Shown: in pieces, positions 10,244 through 24,200 of the stretch | Position numbering within the stretch: the first letter of the stretch is position 1 | Layout: every line of letters starts with the position of its first letter | From: Lepidurus packardi | Taxonomy: Eukaryota; Arthropoda; Branchiopoda; Notostraca; Triopsidae | Length of the DNA stretch: 64,000 nucleotides | Direction: 5' to 3' | Assembly (NCBI GenBank): GCA_023053545.1 | Contig: JAKZAN010000005.1 | Location: 186,001-250,000, forward strand | The notes under the pieces: model-generated | Database searches by the model: none | Told to the model about the DNA's origin: nothing | What the model saw: the letters and a program-made list of their open reading frames with translations, nothing else | Position numbers and translations under genes: made by a program

Positions 10244-13205
10244 CGTAAGGAATTTATTAAGTCCGTAAGGAATTTATTAAGTCCGTAAGGAATTTGTTCA
10301 GTCCGTAAGGAATTAATTAAGTAAGAAAGGAATTCAATCAATCCTAAAGAATTAATTCAGTCCATAAGGAATTAATTCAGTAAGAAAGGAATTCAATCAA
10401 TCCTAAAGAATTAATTCAGTCCGTAAGGAATTAATTAAGTCCGTAAGGAATTTAGTAAGTCCGTAAGGAATTTATTAAGTCGGTAAGGAATTTGTTCAGT
10501 CCGTAAGGAATTAATTAAGTCCGTAAGGAATTAATTAAGTCCGTAAAGAATTAATTCAATCCGTAAGGAATTAATTCAGTCTGTAAAGAATTATTTAAGT
10601 CCGTAAGGAATTAATGAAGTCCGTAAGGAATTAATTCAGTCCGTAAAGAATTAATTCAGTCCGTAAAGTGTTAATTAAGTCCGTAAGGAATTAATTCAGT
10701 CCGTAAGGAATTAGTTCAGTCCGCAACGAGTTAATTAAGTCCGTAAGGAAATAATTAAGTCCGTAAGGAATTTGTTCAGTCCGTAAGGAATTAATTAAGT
10801 CCGTAAGGAATTAATTAAGTCCGTAAAGAATTAATTCAGTCCGTAAGGAATTAATTCAGTCCGTAAAGAATTAATTAAGTCCGTAAGGAATTAATTAATT
10901 TGGTAAGGAATTTGTTCAGTCCGTAAGGAATTAATTAAGTCCGTAAGGAATTAATTAAGTCCGTAAGGAATTAATTCAGTCCGTAAGGAATTAATTAAGT
11001 CCGTAAAGTATTAATTAAGTCCGTAAGGAATTAATTAAGTCCGTAAGGAATTAATTCAGTCCGTAATGAATTAATTAATTCCGTAAATAATTAATTCAGT
11101 AAGAAAGGAATTCAATCAATCCTAAAGAATTAATTCAGTCCGTAAGGAATTAATTAAGTCCGTAAGGAATGTATTAAGTCCGTAAGGAATTTGTTGAGTT
11201 CCTAAGGAATTAATTAAGTCCGTAAGGGATTAACTAAGTCCTTAAGGAATTAATTAAATCCGTAAGGAATTATTTAAGTCCGTAAGGAATTTGTTCAGTC
11301 CGTAAAGAATTAATTCAGTCCGTAAAGAATTAATAAAGTCCGTAAGGAATTAATTAAGTCCGTAAGGAATTAATTAAATCCGTAAGGAATTAATTCAGTC
11401 CGTAAGGAATTAATTCAGTAAGAAAGGAATTCAATCAATCCTAAAGAATTAATTCAGTCCGTAAGGAATTAATTAAGTCCGTAAGGAATTTATTAAGTCC
11501 GTAAGAAATTAATTAAGTCCGTAAGGAATTTGTTCAGTCCGTAAGGAATTAATGAAGTCCGGAAGGAATTAATTCAGTCCGTAAGGAATTAATTCAGTCC
11601 GTAAAGTGTTAATTAAGTCCGTAAGGAATTACTTCAGTCCGTAAGGAATTAGTTCAGTCCGCAACGAGTTAATTAAGTCCGTAAGGAAATAATTAAGTCC
11701 GTAAGTAATTTATTAAGTCCGTAAGGAATTAATTAAGTCCGTAAGGAATTTGTTCAGTCCGTAAGGAATTAATTAAGTCCGTAAGGAATTATTTAAGTCC
11801 GTAAGGAATTAATTCAGTCCGTAAGGAACTAATTAAGTCCGAAAGGAATTAATTCAGTCCGTAAGGAACTAATTCAGTCCGTAAGGAATTAATTCAATCC
11901 GTAAGGATTTAATTCAGTCCGTAAGGTATTAATTCAGTCCGTAATCGACTAATTAAGTCCGAAATGAATTAATTCAGTCCGTATGAAATTAATTCAGTCC
12001 GTAAGGAATTAATTAATGAATTAATTCGTAAGGAATTTGTCCGTAGGGAGTAAGTCCGTAAGGAATTTGTTCAGTCCGTAAGGAATTAATGAAGTCCGGA
12101 AGGAATTAATTCAGTCCGTAAGGAATTAATTCAGTCCGTAAAGTGTTAATTAAGTCCGTAAGGAATTACTTCAGTCCGTAAGGAATTAGTTCAGTCCGCA
12201 ACGAGTTAATTAAGTCCGTAAGGAAATAATTAAGTCCGTAAGTAATTTATTAAGTCCGTAAGGAATTAATTAAGTCCGTAAGGAATTTGTTCAGTCCGTA
12301 AGGAATTAATTAAGTCCGTAAGGAATTAATTAAGTCCGTAAGGAATTAATTCAGTCCGTAAAGAATTAATTAAGTCCGTAAGGAATTAATTAAGTTGGTA
12401 AGGAATTTGTTCAGTCCGTAAGGAATTAATTAAGTCCGTAAGGAATTAATTAAGTCCGTAAGGAATTAATTCAGTCCGTAAGTAATTAATTAAGGAATTA
12501 ATTTAGTCGGTAAGGAATTAATTCAGTCCGTAAGGAATTAATTCAGTCCGTAAGGAATTAATTCAGTCCGTAAGGAACTAATTAAGTCCGAAAGGAATTA
12601 ATTCAGTCCGTAAGGAACTAATTCAGTCCGTAAGGAATTAATTCAATCCGTAAGGATTTAATTCAGTCCGTAAGGTATTAATTCAGTCCGTAATCGACTA
12701 ATTAAGTCCGAAATGAATTAATTCAGTCCGTATGAAATTAATTCAGTCCGTAAGGAATTAATTAATGAATTAATTCGTAAGGAATTTGTCCGTAGGGAGT
12801 AAGTCCGTAAGGAATTTGTTCAGTCCGTAAGGAATTAATGAAGTCCGGAAGGAATTAATTCAGTCCGTAAGGAATTAATTCAGTCCGTAAAGTGTTAATT
12901 AAGTCCGTAAGGAATTACTTCAGTCCGTAAGGAATTAGTTCAGTCCGCAACGAGTTAATTAAGTCCGTAAGGAAATAATTAAGTCCGTAAGTAATTTATT
13001 AAGTCCGTAAGGAATTAATTAAGTCCGTAAGGAATTTGTTCAGTCCGTAAGGAATTAATTAAGTCCGTAAGGAATTAATTCAGTCCGTAAAGAATTAATT
13101 AAGTCCGTAAGGAATTAATTAAGTTGGTAAGGAATTTGTTCAGTCCGTAAGGAATTAATTAAGTCCGTAAGGAATTAATTAAGTCCGTAAGGAATTAATT
13201 CAGTC
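10244..13205 (+). repeat. Satellite, subfamily B interleaved with A
   Basis: Monomers are mostly the AATTTGTTCAG type. From about 11820, blocks typical of the window start (with CCGTAATCGACTAATTAAG) are interleaved. A block bearing the unusual CCGTAGGGAG occurs near 12041 and again near 12790, and the landmark CGTAAGTAATTAATTAAGG occurs at 12477 and 13206. A unit of about 0.73-0.75 kb is therefore duplicated in tandem here. Confidence 0.9.
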
Positions 13206-16200
13206 CGTAAGTAATTAATTAAGGAATTAATTTAGTCGGTAAGGAATTAATTCAGTCCGTAAGGAATTAATTCAGTCCGTAAGGAATTAATTCAGTCCGT
13301 AAGGAACTAATTAAGTCCGAAAGGAATTAATTCAGTCCGTAAGGAACTAATTCAGTCCGTAAGGAATTAATTCAATCCGTAAGGAATTAATTCAGTCCGT
13401 AAGGTATTAATTCAGTCCGTAATCGACTAATTAAGTCCGAAATGAATTAATTCAGTCCGTATGAAATTAATTCAGTCCGTAAGGAATTAATTAATGAATT
13501 AATTCAGTCCGTAAGGAATTAATTAAGGAATTAATTCAGTCCGTAAGGAATTAATTCAGTCCGTAAGGAATTAATTCAGTCCGTAAGGTATTAATTCAGT
13601 CCGTAAGGTATTAATTCAGTCCGTAAGGAATTAATTCAGTCCGTATGGAATTAATTCAGTCCGTAAGGAATAAGTTCAGTACGTAAGGAAATAATTCAGT
13701 CCGTAATAAATTAATTAAGTCCGTAATGAATTAATTCATTACTTACTGAATTAATTAAGTCCATAAGAAATTAATTCAGTCTGTAAGGATTTAATTAAGT
13801 CCGTAAAGAATTAATTCAGTCCGAAATCGATTAATTAAGTCCGTAATGAATTAATTCAGTCCGTAAGGAATTAATTGAGTCCGTAAGGAATTAATTCAGT
13901 CCGTAAGGAATAAATTCAGTCCGTAAGGAATTAATTCATTCCGTAAGGAATTATTTCAGTCCGTAATTAATTAATTCATTACTTACTGAATTAATTAAGT
14001 CCATAAGGAATTAATTAAGTCTGTAAGGATTTAATTACGTCCGTAATGAATTAATTCAGTCCGAAATCGATTAATTAAGTCCGTAATGAATTAATTCAGT
14101 CCGTAAGGAATTAATTCAGTCCGAAGGAATTAATTCAATCCGTAAGGAATTAATTCAGTCCGTAAGGAATTAATTCAATCCGTAAGGAATTAATTCAGTC
14201 CGTAAGGAATTAATTCAGTCCGTAAGGAATTAATTCAGTCCGTAAGGAATAAGTTCAGTACGTAAGGAATTAATTCAGTCCGTAATAAATTAATTAAGTC
14301 CGTAATGAATTAATTCAGTCCGTATGAAATTAATTCAGTCCGTAAGGAATTAATTAAGGAATTAATTCAGTCCGTAAGGAATTTATTCAGTAAGAAAGGA
14401 ATTCAATCAATCCTAAAGAATTAATTCAGTCCGTAAGGAAATAATTCAGTCCGTAAGGAATTAATTCAGTCCGTAAGGATTTAATTCAGTCCGTAAGGTA
14501 TTAATTCAGTCTGTAAGGAATTAATTCAGTCCGTAAGGAATTAATTCAGTCCGTAAGGAATTAATTCAGTCCGTAAGGAATTAATTCAGTCCGTAAGGAA
14601 TAAGTTCAGTACGTAAGGAATTAATTAAGTCCGTAATGGATTAATTAATTCCGTAATGAATTAATTCAGTCCGTATGAATTTAATTCAGTCCGTAAGGAA
14701 TTAATTAAGGAATTAATTCAGTCCGTAAGGAATTTATTCAGTAAGAAAGGAATTCAATCAATCCTAAAGAATTAATTCAGTCCGTAAGGAAATAATTCAG
14801 TCCGTAAGGAATTAATTCAGTCCGTAAGGAATTAATTCAGTCCGTAAGGAATTAATTCAGTCCGTAAGGAATTAATTCAATCCGTAAGGAATTAATTCAG
14901 TTCGTAAGGAATTAATTCAGTCCGTAAGGAATTATTTCAGTCCGTAATTAATTCATTCATTCCTTACGGAATTAATTAAGTCCATAATGAATTAATTCAG
15001 TCCGTAAGGAATTAATAAAATCGGTACGGAATTAATTCAGTCCGTAAGGAATTAATTCAGTCCGTAAGGAATTATTTCAGTCCGTAATTAATTAACTCAT
15101 TCCTTACGGAATTAATTCAGTCCATAAGGAATTAATTCAGTCTTTAAGGATTTAATTAAGTCCGTAATGAATTAATTCAGTCCGAAATCGATTAACTAAG
15201 TCCGTAATGAATTAATTCAGTCCGTATGAAATTAATTTAGTCCGTAAGGAATTAATTAAGGAATTAATTCAGTCCGTAAGGAATTCATTCAGTCCGTAAG
15301 GAATTAATTCAGTCCGTAAGGAATTAATTCAGTCCGTAAGGAATTATTTCAGTCCGTAATTAATTAATTCATTCCTTACGTAATTAATTAAGTCCATAAG
15401 GAATTAATTCAGTCGGTAAGGATTTAATTAAGTCCGTAATGAATTAATTCAGTCCGTAAGGAATTAATTCAGTCCGTAAGGAATTAATTCAGTCCGTAAG
15501 GAATTAATTCAGTCCGTAAGGAATAAGTTCAGTACGTAAGGAATTAATTAAGTCCGTAATGGATTAATTAATTCCGTAATGAATTAATTCAGTCCGTAGG
15601 CATTTAATTCAGTCCGTAAGGAATTAATTAAGGAATTAATTCAGTCCGTAAGGAATTTATTCAGTAAGAAAGGAATTCAATCAATCCTAAAGAATTAATT
15701 CAGTCCGTAAGGAAATAATTCAGTCCGTAAGGAATTAATTCAGTCCGTAAGGAATTAATTCAGTCCGTAAGGAATTAATTCAGTCCGTAAGGAATTAATT
15801 CAATCCGTAAGGAATTAATTCAGTCCGTAAGGAATTAATTCAGTCCGTAAGGAATTATTTCAGTCCGTAATTAATTCATTCATTCCTTACGGAATTAATT
15901 AAGTCCATAATGAATTATTCAGTCCGTAAGGAATTAATAAAATCGGTACGGAATTAATTCAGACCGTAATAGTCCGTAAGGAATTAGTTCAGTCCGTAAG
16001 GAATTAATTCAGTCCGTAAGGAATTAATTCAGTCCGTAAGGTATTATTTCAGTCCGTAATTAATTAATTCATTCCTTACGGAATTAATTCAGTCCATAAG
16101 GAATTAATTCAGTCTTTAAGGATTTAATTAAGTCCGTAATGAATTAATTCAGTCCGAAATCGATTAATTAAGCCCGTAATGAATTAATTCAGTCCGTATG

Positions 16201-19200
16201 AAATTAATTCAGTCCGTAAGGAATTAATTAAGAAATTAATTCAGTCCGTAAGGAATTAATTCAGTCCGTAAGGAATTATTTCAGTCCGTAATTCATTAAT
16301 TCATTCCTTACGGAATTAATTAAGTCCATAAGGAATTAACTCAGTCTGTAAGGATTTAATTAAGTCCATAATGAACTAATTCAGTCCGTAAGGGATTAAT
16401 AAAATCGGTACGGAATTAATTCAGACCGTAATAGTCCGTAAGGAATTAATTCAGTCCGTAAGGAATTAATTCAGTCCGTAAGGAATTAATTCAGTCCGTA
16501 AGGAATTAATTCAGTCCGTAAGGTATTATTTCAGTCCGTAATTAATTAATTCATTCCTTACGGAATTAATTCAGTCCATAAGGAATTAATTCAGTCTTTA
16601 AGGATTTAATTAAGTCCGTAATGAATTAATTCAGTCCGAAATCGATTAATTAAGTCCGTAATGAATTAATTCAGTCCGTATGAAATTAATTCAGTCCGTA
16701 AGGAATTAATTAAGGAATTATTTCAGTCCGTAAGGAATTAATTCAGTCCGTAAGGAATTATTTCAGTCCGTAATTAATTAATTCATTCCTTACGGAAATA
16801 ATTAAGTCCATAAGGAATTAACTCAGTCTGTAAGGATTTAATTAAGTCCGTAATGAATTAATTCAGTCCGTAAGGAATTAATTCAGTCAGTAAGGAATTA
16901 ATTCAATCCGTAAGGAATTAATTCAGTCCGTAAGGAATTAATTCAGTTCGTAAGGTATTAATTCAGTCCGTAAGGAATTAATTCAGTCCGTAAGGAATTC
17001 ATTCAGTCCGTAAGGAATTAATTCAGTCCGTAAGGGATAAGTTCAGTACGTAAGGAATTAATTCAGTCCGGAATAAATTAATTAAGTCCGTAATGAATTA
17101 ATTCAGTCCGTATGAAATTAATTCAGTCCGTAAGGAATTCATTCAGTCCGTAAGGAATTAATTCCGTAAGAAAGGAATTCAATCAATCCTAAAGAATTAA
17201 TTCAGTCCGTAAGGAACTAATTCAGTCCGTAAGGAATTAATTAAGTCCGTAAGGAATTAATTCAGTCCGTAAGGAATTAATTCAGTCCGTAAGGAATTAA
17301 TTCAGTCCGTAAGGAATTAATTCAGTCCGTAAGGAATAAGTTCAGTACGTAAGGAATTAATTAAGTCCGTAATGGATTAATTAATTCCGTAATGAATTAA
17401 TTCAGTCCGTATGAATTTAATTCAGTCCGTAAGGAATTAATTAAGGAATTAATTCAGTCCGTAAGGAATTTATTCAGTAAGAAAGGAATTCAATCAATCC
17501 TAAAGAATTAATTCAGTCCGTAAGGAAATAATTCAGTCCGTAAGGAATTAATTCAGTCCGTAAGGAATTAATTCAATCCGTAAGGAATTAATTCAGTCCG
17601 TAAGGAATTAATTCAGTCCGTAAGGAATTATTTCAGTCCGTAATTAATTCATTCATTCCTTACGGAATTAATTAAGTCCATAATGAATTATTCAGTCCGT
17701 AAGGAATTAATAAAATCGGTACGGAATTAATTCAGACCGTAATAGTCCGTAAGGAATTAGTTCAGTCCGTAAGGAATTAATTCAGTCCGTAAGGAATTAA
17801 TTCAGTCCGTAAGGTATTATTTCAGTCCGTAATTAATTAATTCATTCCTTACGGAATTAATTCAGTCCATAAGGAATTAATTCAGTCTTTAAGGATTTAA
17901 TTAAGTCCGTAATGAATTAATTCAGTCCGAAATCGATTAATTAAGCCCGTAATGAATTAATTCAGTCCGTATGAAATTAATTCAGTCCGTAAGGAATTAA
18001 TTAAGAAATTAATTCAGTCCGTAAGGAATTAATTCAGTCCGTAAGGAATTATTTCAGTCCGTAATTCATTAATTCATTCCTTACGGAATTAATTAAGTCC
18101 ATAAGGAATTAACTCAGTCTGTAAGGATTTAATTAAGTCCATAATGAACTAATTCAGTCCGTAAGGGATTAATAAAATCGGTACGGAATTAATTCAGACC
18201 GTAATAGTCCGTAAGGAATTAATTCAGTCCGTAAGGAATTAATTCAGTCCGTAAGGAATTAATTCAGTCCGTAAGGAATTAATTCAGTCCGTAAGGTATT
18301 ATTTCAGTCCGTAATTAATTAATTCATTCCTTACGGAATTAATTCAGTCCATAAGGAATTAATTCAGTCTTTAAGGATTTAATTAAGTCCGTAATGAATT
18401 AATTCAGTCCGAAATCGATTAATTAAGTCCGTAATGAATTAATTCAGTCCGTATGAAATTAATTCAGTCCGTAAGGAATTAATTAAGGAATTATTTCAGT
18501 CCGTAAGGAATTAATTCAGTCCGTAAGGAATTATTTCAGTCCGTAATTAATTAATTCATTCCTTACGGAAATAATTAAGTCCATAAGGAATTAACTCAGT
18601 CTGTAAGGATTTAATTAAGTCCGTAATGAATTAATTCAGTCCGTAAGGAATTAATTCAGTCAGTAAGGAATTAATTCAATCCGTAAGGAATTAATTCAGT
18701 CCGTAAGGAATTAATTCAGTTCGTAAGGTATTAATTCAGTCCGTAAGGAATTAATTCAGTCCGTAAGGAATTCATTCAGTCCGTAAGGAATTAATTCAGT
18801 CCGTAAGGGATAAGTTCAGTACGTAAGGAATTAATTCAGTCCGGAATAAATTAATTAAGTCCGTAATGAATTAATTCAGTCCGTATGAAATTAATTCAGT
18901 CCGTAAGGAATTCATTCAGTCCGTAAGGAATTAATTCCGTAAGAAAGGAATTCAATCAATCCTAAAGAATTAATTCAGTCCGTAAGGAACTAATTCAGTC
19001 CGTAAGGAATTAATTAAGTCCGTAAGGAATTAATTCAGTCCGTAAGGAATTAATTCAGTCCGTAAGGAATTAATTCAGTCCGTAAGGAATTAATTCAGTC
19101 CGTAAGGAATAAGTTCAGTACGTAAGGAATTAATTAAGTCCGTAATGGATTAATTAATTCCGTAATGAATTAATTCAGTCCGTATGAATTTAATTCAGTC

Positions 19201-21200
19201 CGTAAGGAATTAATTAAGGAATTAATTCAGTCCGTAAGGAATTTATTCAGTAAGAAAGGAATTCAATCAATCCTAAAGAATTAATTCAGTCCGTAAGGAA
19301 ATAATTCAGTCCGTAAGGAATTAATTCAGTCCGTAAGGAATTAATTCAGTCCGTAAGGAATTAATTCAGTCCGTAAGGAATTAATTCAATCCGTAAGGAA
19401 TTAATTCAGTCCGTAAGGAATTAATTCAGTCCGTAAGGAATTATTTCAGTCCGTAATTAATTCATTCATTCCTTACGGAATTAATTAAGTCCATAATGAA
19501 TTAATTCAGTCCGTAAGGAATTAATAAAATCGGTACGGAATTAATTCAGACCGTAATAGTCCGTAAGGAATTAATTCAGTCCGTAAGGAATTAATTCAGT
19601 AAGAAAGGAATTCAATCAATTCTAAAGAATTAATTCAGTCCGTAAGGAACTAATTCAGTCCGTAAGGAATTAATTCAGTCCGTAAGGAATTAATTCAGTC
19701 CGTAAGGAGTTAATTAAGTCCGTAAGGAATTAATTCAGTCCGGAAGGAATTATTTCAGTCCGTAATTAATTCATTCATTCCTTACGGAATTATTTAAGTC
19801 CATAATGAATTAATTCAGTCCGTAAGGAATTAATAAAATCGGTACGGAATTAATTCAGACCGTAAGGAATTAATTCAGTCCGTAAGGAATTAATTCAGTC
19901 CGTAAGGATTTAATTCAGTCCGTATGAAATTAATTCAGTCCGTAAGGAATTCATTCAGTCCGTAAGGAATTAATTCAGTCCGTAAGGAATTAATTCAGTC
20001 CATAAGGAATTATTTCAGTCCGTAATTAATTAATTCATTCCTTACGGAATTAATTAAGTCCATAAGGAATTAATCAGTCTCTAAGGATTTAATTAAGTCC
20101 GTAATGAATTAATTCAGTTTGAAATCGATTAATTAAGTCCGTAAGGAATTAATTCAGTCCGTATGAAATTAATTCAGTCCATAAGGAATTAATTAAGGAA
20201 TTAATTCAGTCCGTAAGGAATTAATTCAGTCCGTAAGGAATTAATTCAGTCCGTAAGGAATTAGTTCAGTCCGTAAGGAATTAATTCAGTCCGTAAGGAA
20301 TTATTTCTGTCCGTAATTAATTAATTCATTCCTTACGGAATTAATTAAGTCCATAAGGAATTAATTCAGTCTGTAAGGATTTAATTAAGTCCGTAATGAA
20401 TTAATTCAGTCCGTAAGGAATTAATTCAGTCCGTAAGGAATTAATTCAGTCCGTAAGGAATTAATTCAGTCCGTAAGGAATTAATTCAGTCCGTAAGGAA
20501 TTATTTCTGTCCGTAATTAATTAATTAATTCCTTACGGAATTAATTAAGTCCATAAGGAATTAATTCAGTCTGTAAGGATTTAATTACGTCCGTAATGAA
20601 TTAATTCAGTCCGAAATCGATTAATTAAGTCCGTAATGAATTAATTCAGTCCGTATGAAATTAATTCAGTCCGTAAGGAATTAATTAAGGAATTAATTCA
20701 GTCCGTAAGGAATTAATTCAGTCCGTAAGGAATTATTTCAGTCCGTAATTAATTAATTCAGTCCGTAATAAATTAATTCAGTCCGTAATGAATTAATTCA
20801 GTCCGTAAGGAATTAATTCAGTAAGAAAGGAATTCAATCAATTCTAAAGAATTAATTCAGTCCGTAAGGACCTAATTCAGTCCGTAAGGAATTAATTCAG
20901 TCCGTAAGGAATTAATTCAGTCCGTAAGGAATTAATTAAGTCCGTAAGGAATTAATTCAGTCCGTAAGGAATTATTTCAGTCCGTAATTAATTCATTCAT
21001 TCCTTACGGAATTAATTAAGTCCATAATGAATTAATTCAGTCCGTAACGAATTAATAAAATCGGTACGGAATTAATTCAGACCGTAATAGTCCGTAAGGA
21101 ATTAATTCAGTCCGTAAGGAATTAATGCAGTCCGTAAGGAATTAATTCAGTCCGTAAGGAATTATTTCAGTCAGTAAGGAATTAATTCAGTCCGTAAGGA
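13206..21200 (+). repeat. Large duplicate of positions 1 to about 6200
   Basis: The series of variant monomers from position 1 restarts here (position 1 corresponds to 13206) and can be followed to about 21200, with few substitutions. It is about 1.8 kb longer than the first copy. A segment of about 1.77 kb is duplicated in tandem inside it; for example the ACCGTAATAGTCCG landmark near 15963 recurs near 17735. The copy contains only satellite. Confidence 0.88.
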
Positions 21201-24200
21201 ATTAATTCAGTCCGTAAGGAATTAATTCAGTCCGTAAGGATTTAATTCAGTCCGTAAGGTATTAATTCAGTCCGTAAGGAATTAATTCAGTCCGTAAGGA
21301 ATTAATTCAGTCCGTAGGGAATTAATTCAGTCCGTAAGGAATAAGTTCAGTACGTAAGGAATTAATTCAGTCCGTAATAAATTAATTAAGTCCGTAATGA
21401 ATTAATTCAGTCCGTATGAAATTAATTAAGTACGTAAGGAATTAATTAAGTCCGTAAGGAATTAATTCAGTCCGTAAGGAATTAATTCAGTCCGTAAGGA
21501 ATTAATTCAGTCCGTAATAAATTAATTAAGTCCGTAATGAATTAATTCAGTCCGTAATGAATTAATTCAGTCCGTATGAAATTAATTCAGTCCGTAAGGA
21601 ATTATTTCAGTCCGTAATTAATTAATTCATTCCTTACGGAATTAATTAAGTCCATAAGGAATTAATTCAGTCTGTAAGGATTTAATTAAGTCCGTAATGA
21701 ATTAATTCAGTCCGTAAGGAATTAATTCAGTCCGTAAGGAATTAATTCAGTCCGTAAGGAATTATTTCTGTCCGTAATTAATTAATTCATTCCTTACGGA
21801 ATTAATTAAGTCCATAAGGAATTAATTCAGTCTGTAAGGATTTAATTACGTCCGTAATGAATTAATTCAGTCCGAAATCGATTAATTAAGTCCGTAAGGA
21901 ATTAGTTCAGTCCGTATGAAATTAATTCAGTCCGTAAGGAATTATTTCAGTCCGTAATTAATTAATTCATTCCTTACGGAATTAATTTAGTCCATAAGGA
22001 ATTAACTCAGTCTGTAAGGATTTAATTAAGTCCGTAATGAATTAATTCAGTCTGTAAGGAATTAATTCAGTCCGTAAGGAATTAATTCAATCCGTAAGGA
22101 ATTAATTCAGTCCATAAGGAATTAATTCAGTTCGTAAGGTATTAATTCAGTCCGTAAGGAATTAATTCAGTACGTAAGGAATTAATTCAGTCCGTAATAA
22201 ATTAAATAAGTCCGTAATGAATTAATTCAGTCCGTATGAAATTAATTCAGTCCGTAAGGAATTCATTCAGTCCGTAAGGAATTAATTCAGTCCGTAAGGA
22301 ATTAATTCAGTATATAAGGAATTATTTCAGTCCGTAATTAATTAATTCATTCCTTACGGAATTAATTAAGTCCATAAGGAATTAATTCAGTCTTTAAGGA
22401 TTTAATCAAGTCCGTAATGAATTAATTCAGTCCGAAATCGATTAATTAAGTCCGTAAGGAATTAATTCAGTCCGTATGAAATTAATTCAGTCCGTAAGTA
22501 ATTAATTAAGGAATTAATTCAGTCCGTAAGGAATTAATTCAGTCCGTAAGGAATTAATTCAGTCCGTAAGGAATTATTTCAGTCCGTAATTAATTAATTC
22601 ATTCCTTACGGAATTAATTAAGTCCATAAGGTATTATTTCAGTCCGTAAGGAATTATTTCTGTCCGTAATTAATTAATTTATTCCTTACGGAATTAATTA
22701 AGTCCATAAGGAATTAATTCAGTCTGTAAGGATTTAATTACGTCCGTAATGAATTAATTCAGTCCGAAATCGATTAATTAAGTCCGTAATGAATTAATTC
22801 AGTCCGTATGAAATTAATTCAGTCCGTAAGGAATTATTTCAGTTCGTAATTAATTAATTCATTCCTTACGGAATTAATTAAGTCCATAAGGAATTAATTC
22901 AGTCTGTAAGGATTTAATTAAGTCCGTAAGGAATTAATTCAGTCCGTAAGGAATTAATTCAGTCCGTAGGGAATTAATTCAGTCCGTAAGGAATAAGTTC
23001 AGTACGTAAGGAATTAATTCAGTCCGTAATAAATTAATTAAGTCCGTAATGAATTAATTCAGTCCGTATGAAATTAATTAAGTACGTAAGGAATTAATTA
23101 AGTCCGTAAGGAATTAATTCAGTCCGTAAGGAATTAATTCAGTCCGTAAGGAATTAATTCAGTCCGTAATAAATTAATTAAGTCCGTAATGAATTAATTC
23201 AGTCCGTAATGAATTAATTCAGTCCGTATGAAATTAATTCAGTCCGTAAGGAATTATTTCAGTCCGTAATTAATTAATTCATTCCTTACGGAATTAATTA
23301 AGTCCATAAGGAATTAATTCAGTCTGTAAGGATTTAATTAAGTCCGTAATGAATTAATTCAGTCCGTAAGGAATTAATTCAGTCCGTAAGGAATTAATTC
23401 AGTCCGTAAGGAATTATTTCTGTCCGTAATTAATTAATTCATTCCTTACGGAATTAATTAAGTCCATAAGGAATTAATTCAGTCTGTAAGGATTTAATTA
23501 CGTCCGTAATGAATTAATTCAGTCCGAAATCGATTAATTAAGTCCGTAAGGAATTAGTTCAGTCCGTATGAAATTAATTCAGTCCGTAAGGAATTATTTC
23601 AGTCCGTAATTAATTAATTCATTCCTTACGGAATTAATTTAGTCCATAAGGAATTAACTCAGTCTGTAAGGATTTAATTAAGTCCGTAATGAATTAATTC
23701 AGTCTGTAAGGAATTAATTCAGTCCGTAAGGAATTAATTCAATCCGTAAGGAATTAATTCAGTCCATAAGGAATTAATTCAGTTCGTAAGGTATTAATTC
23801 AGTCCGTAAGGAATTAATTCAGTACGTAAGGAATTAATTCAGTCCGTAATAAATTAATTAAGTCCGTAATGAATTAATTCAGTCCGTATGAAATTAATTC
23901 AGTCCGTAAGGAATTCATTCAGTCCGTAAGGAATTAATTCAGTCCGTAAGGAATTAATTCAGTATATAAGGAATTATTTCAGTCCGTAATTAATTAATTC
24001 ATTCCTTACGGAATTAATTAAGTCCATAAGGAATTAATTCAGTCTTTAAGGATTTAATCAAGTCCGTAATGAATTAATTCAGTCCGAAATCGATTAATTA
24101 AGTCCGTAAGGAATTAATTCAGTCCGTATGAAATTAATTCAGTCCGTAAGTAATTAATTAAGGAATTAATTCAGTCCGTAAGGAATTAATTCAGTCCGTA

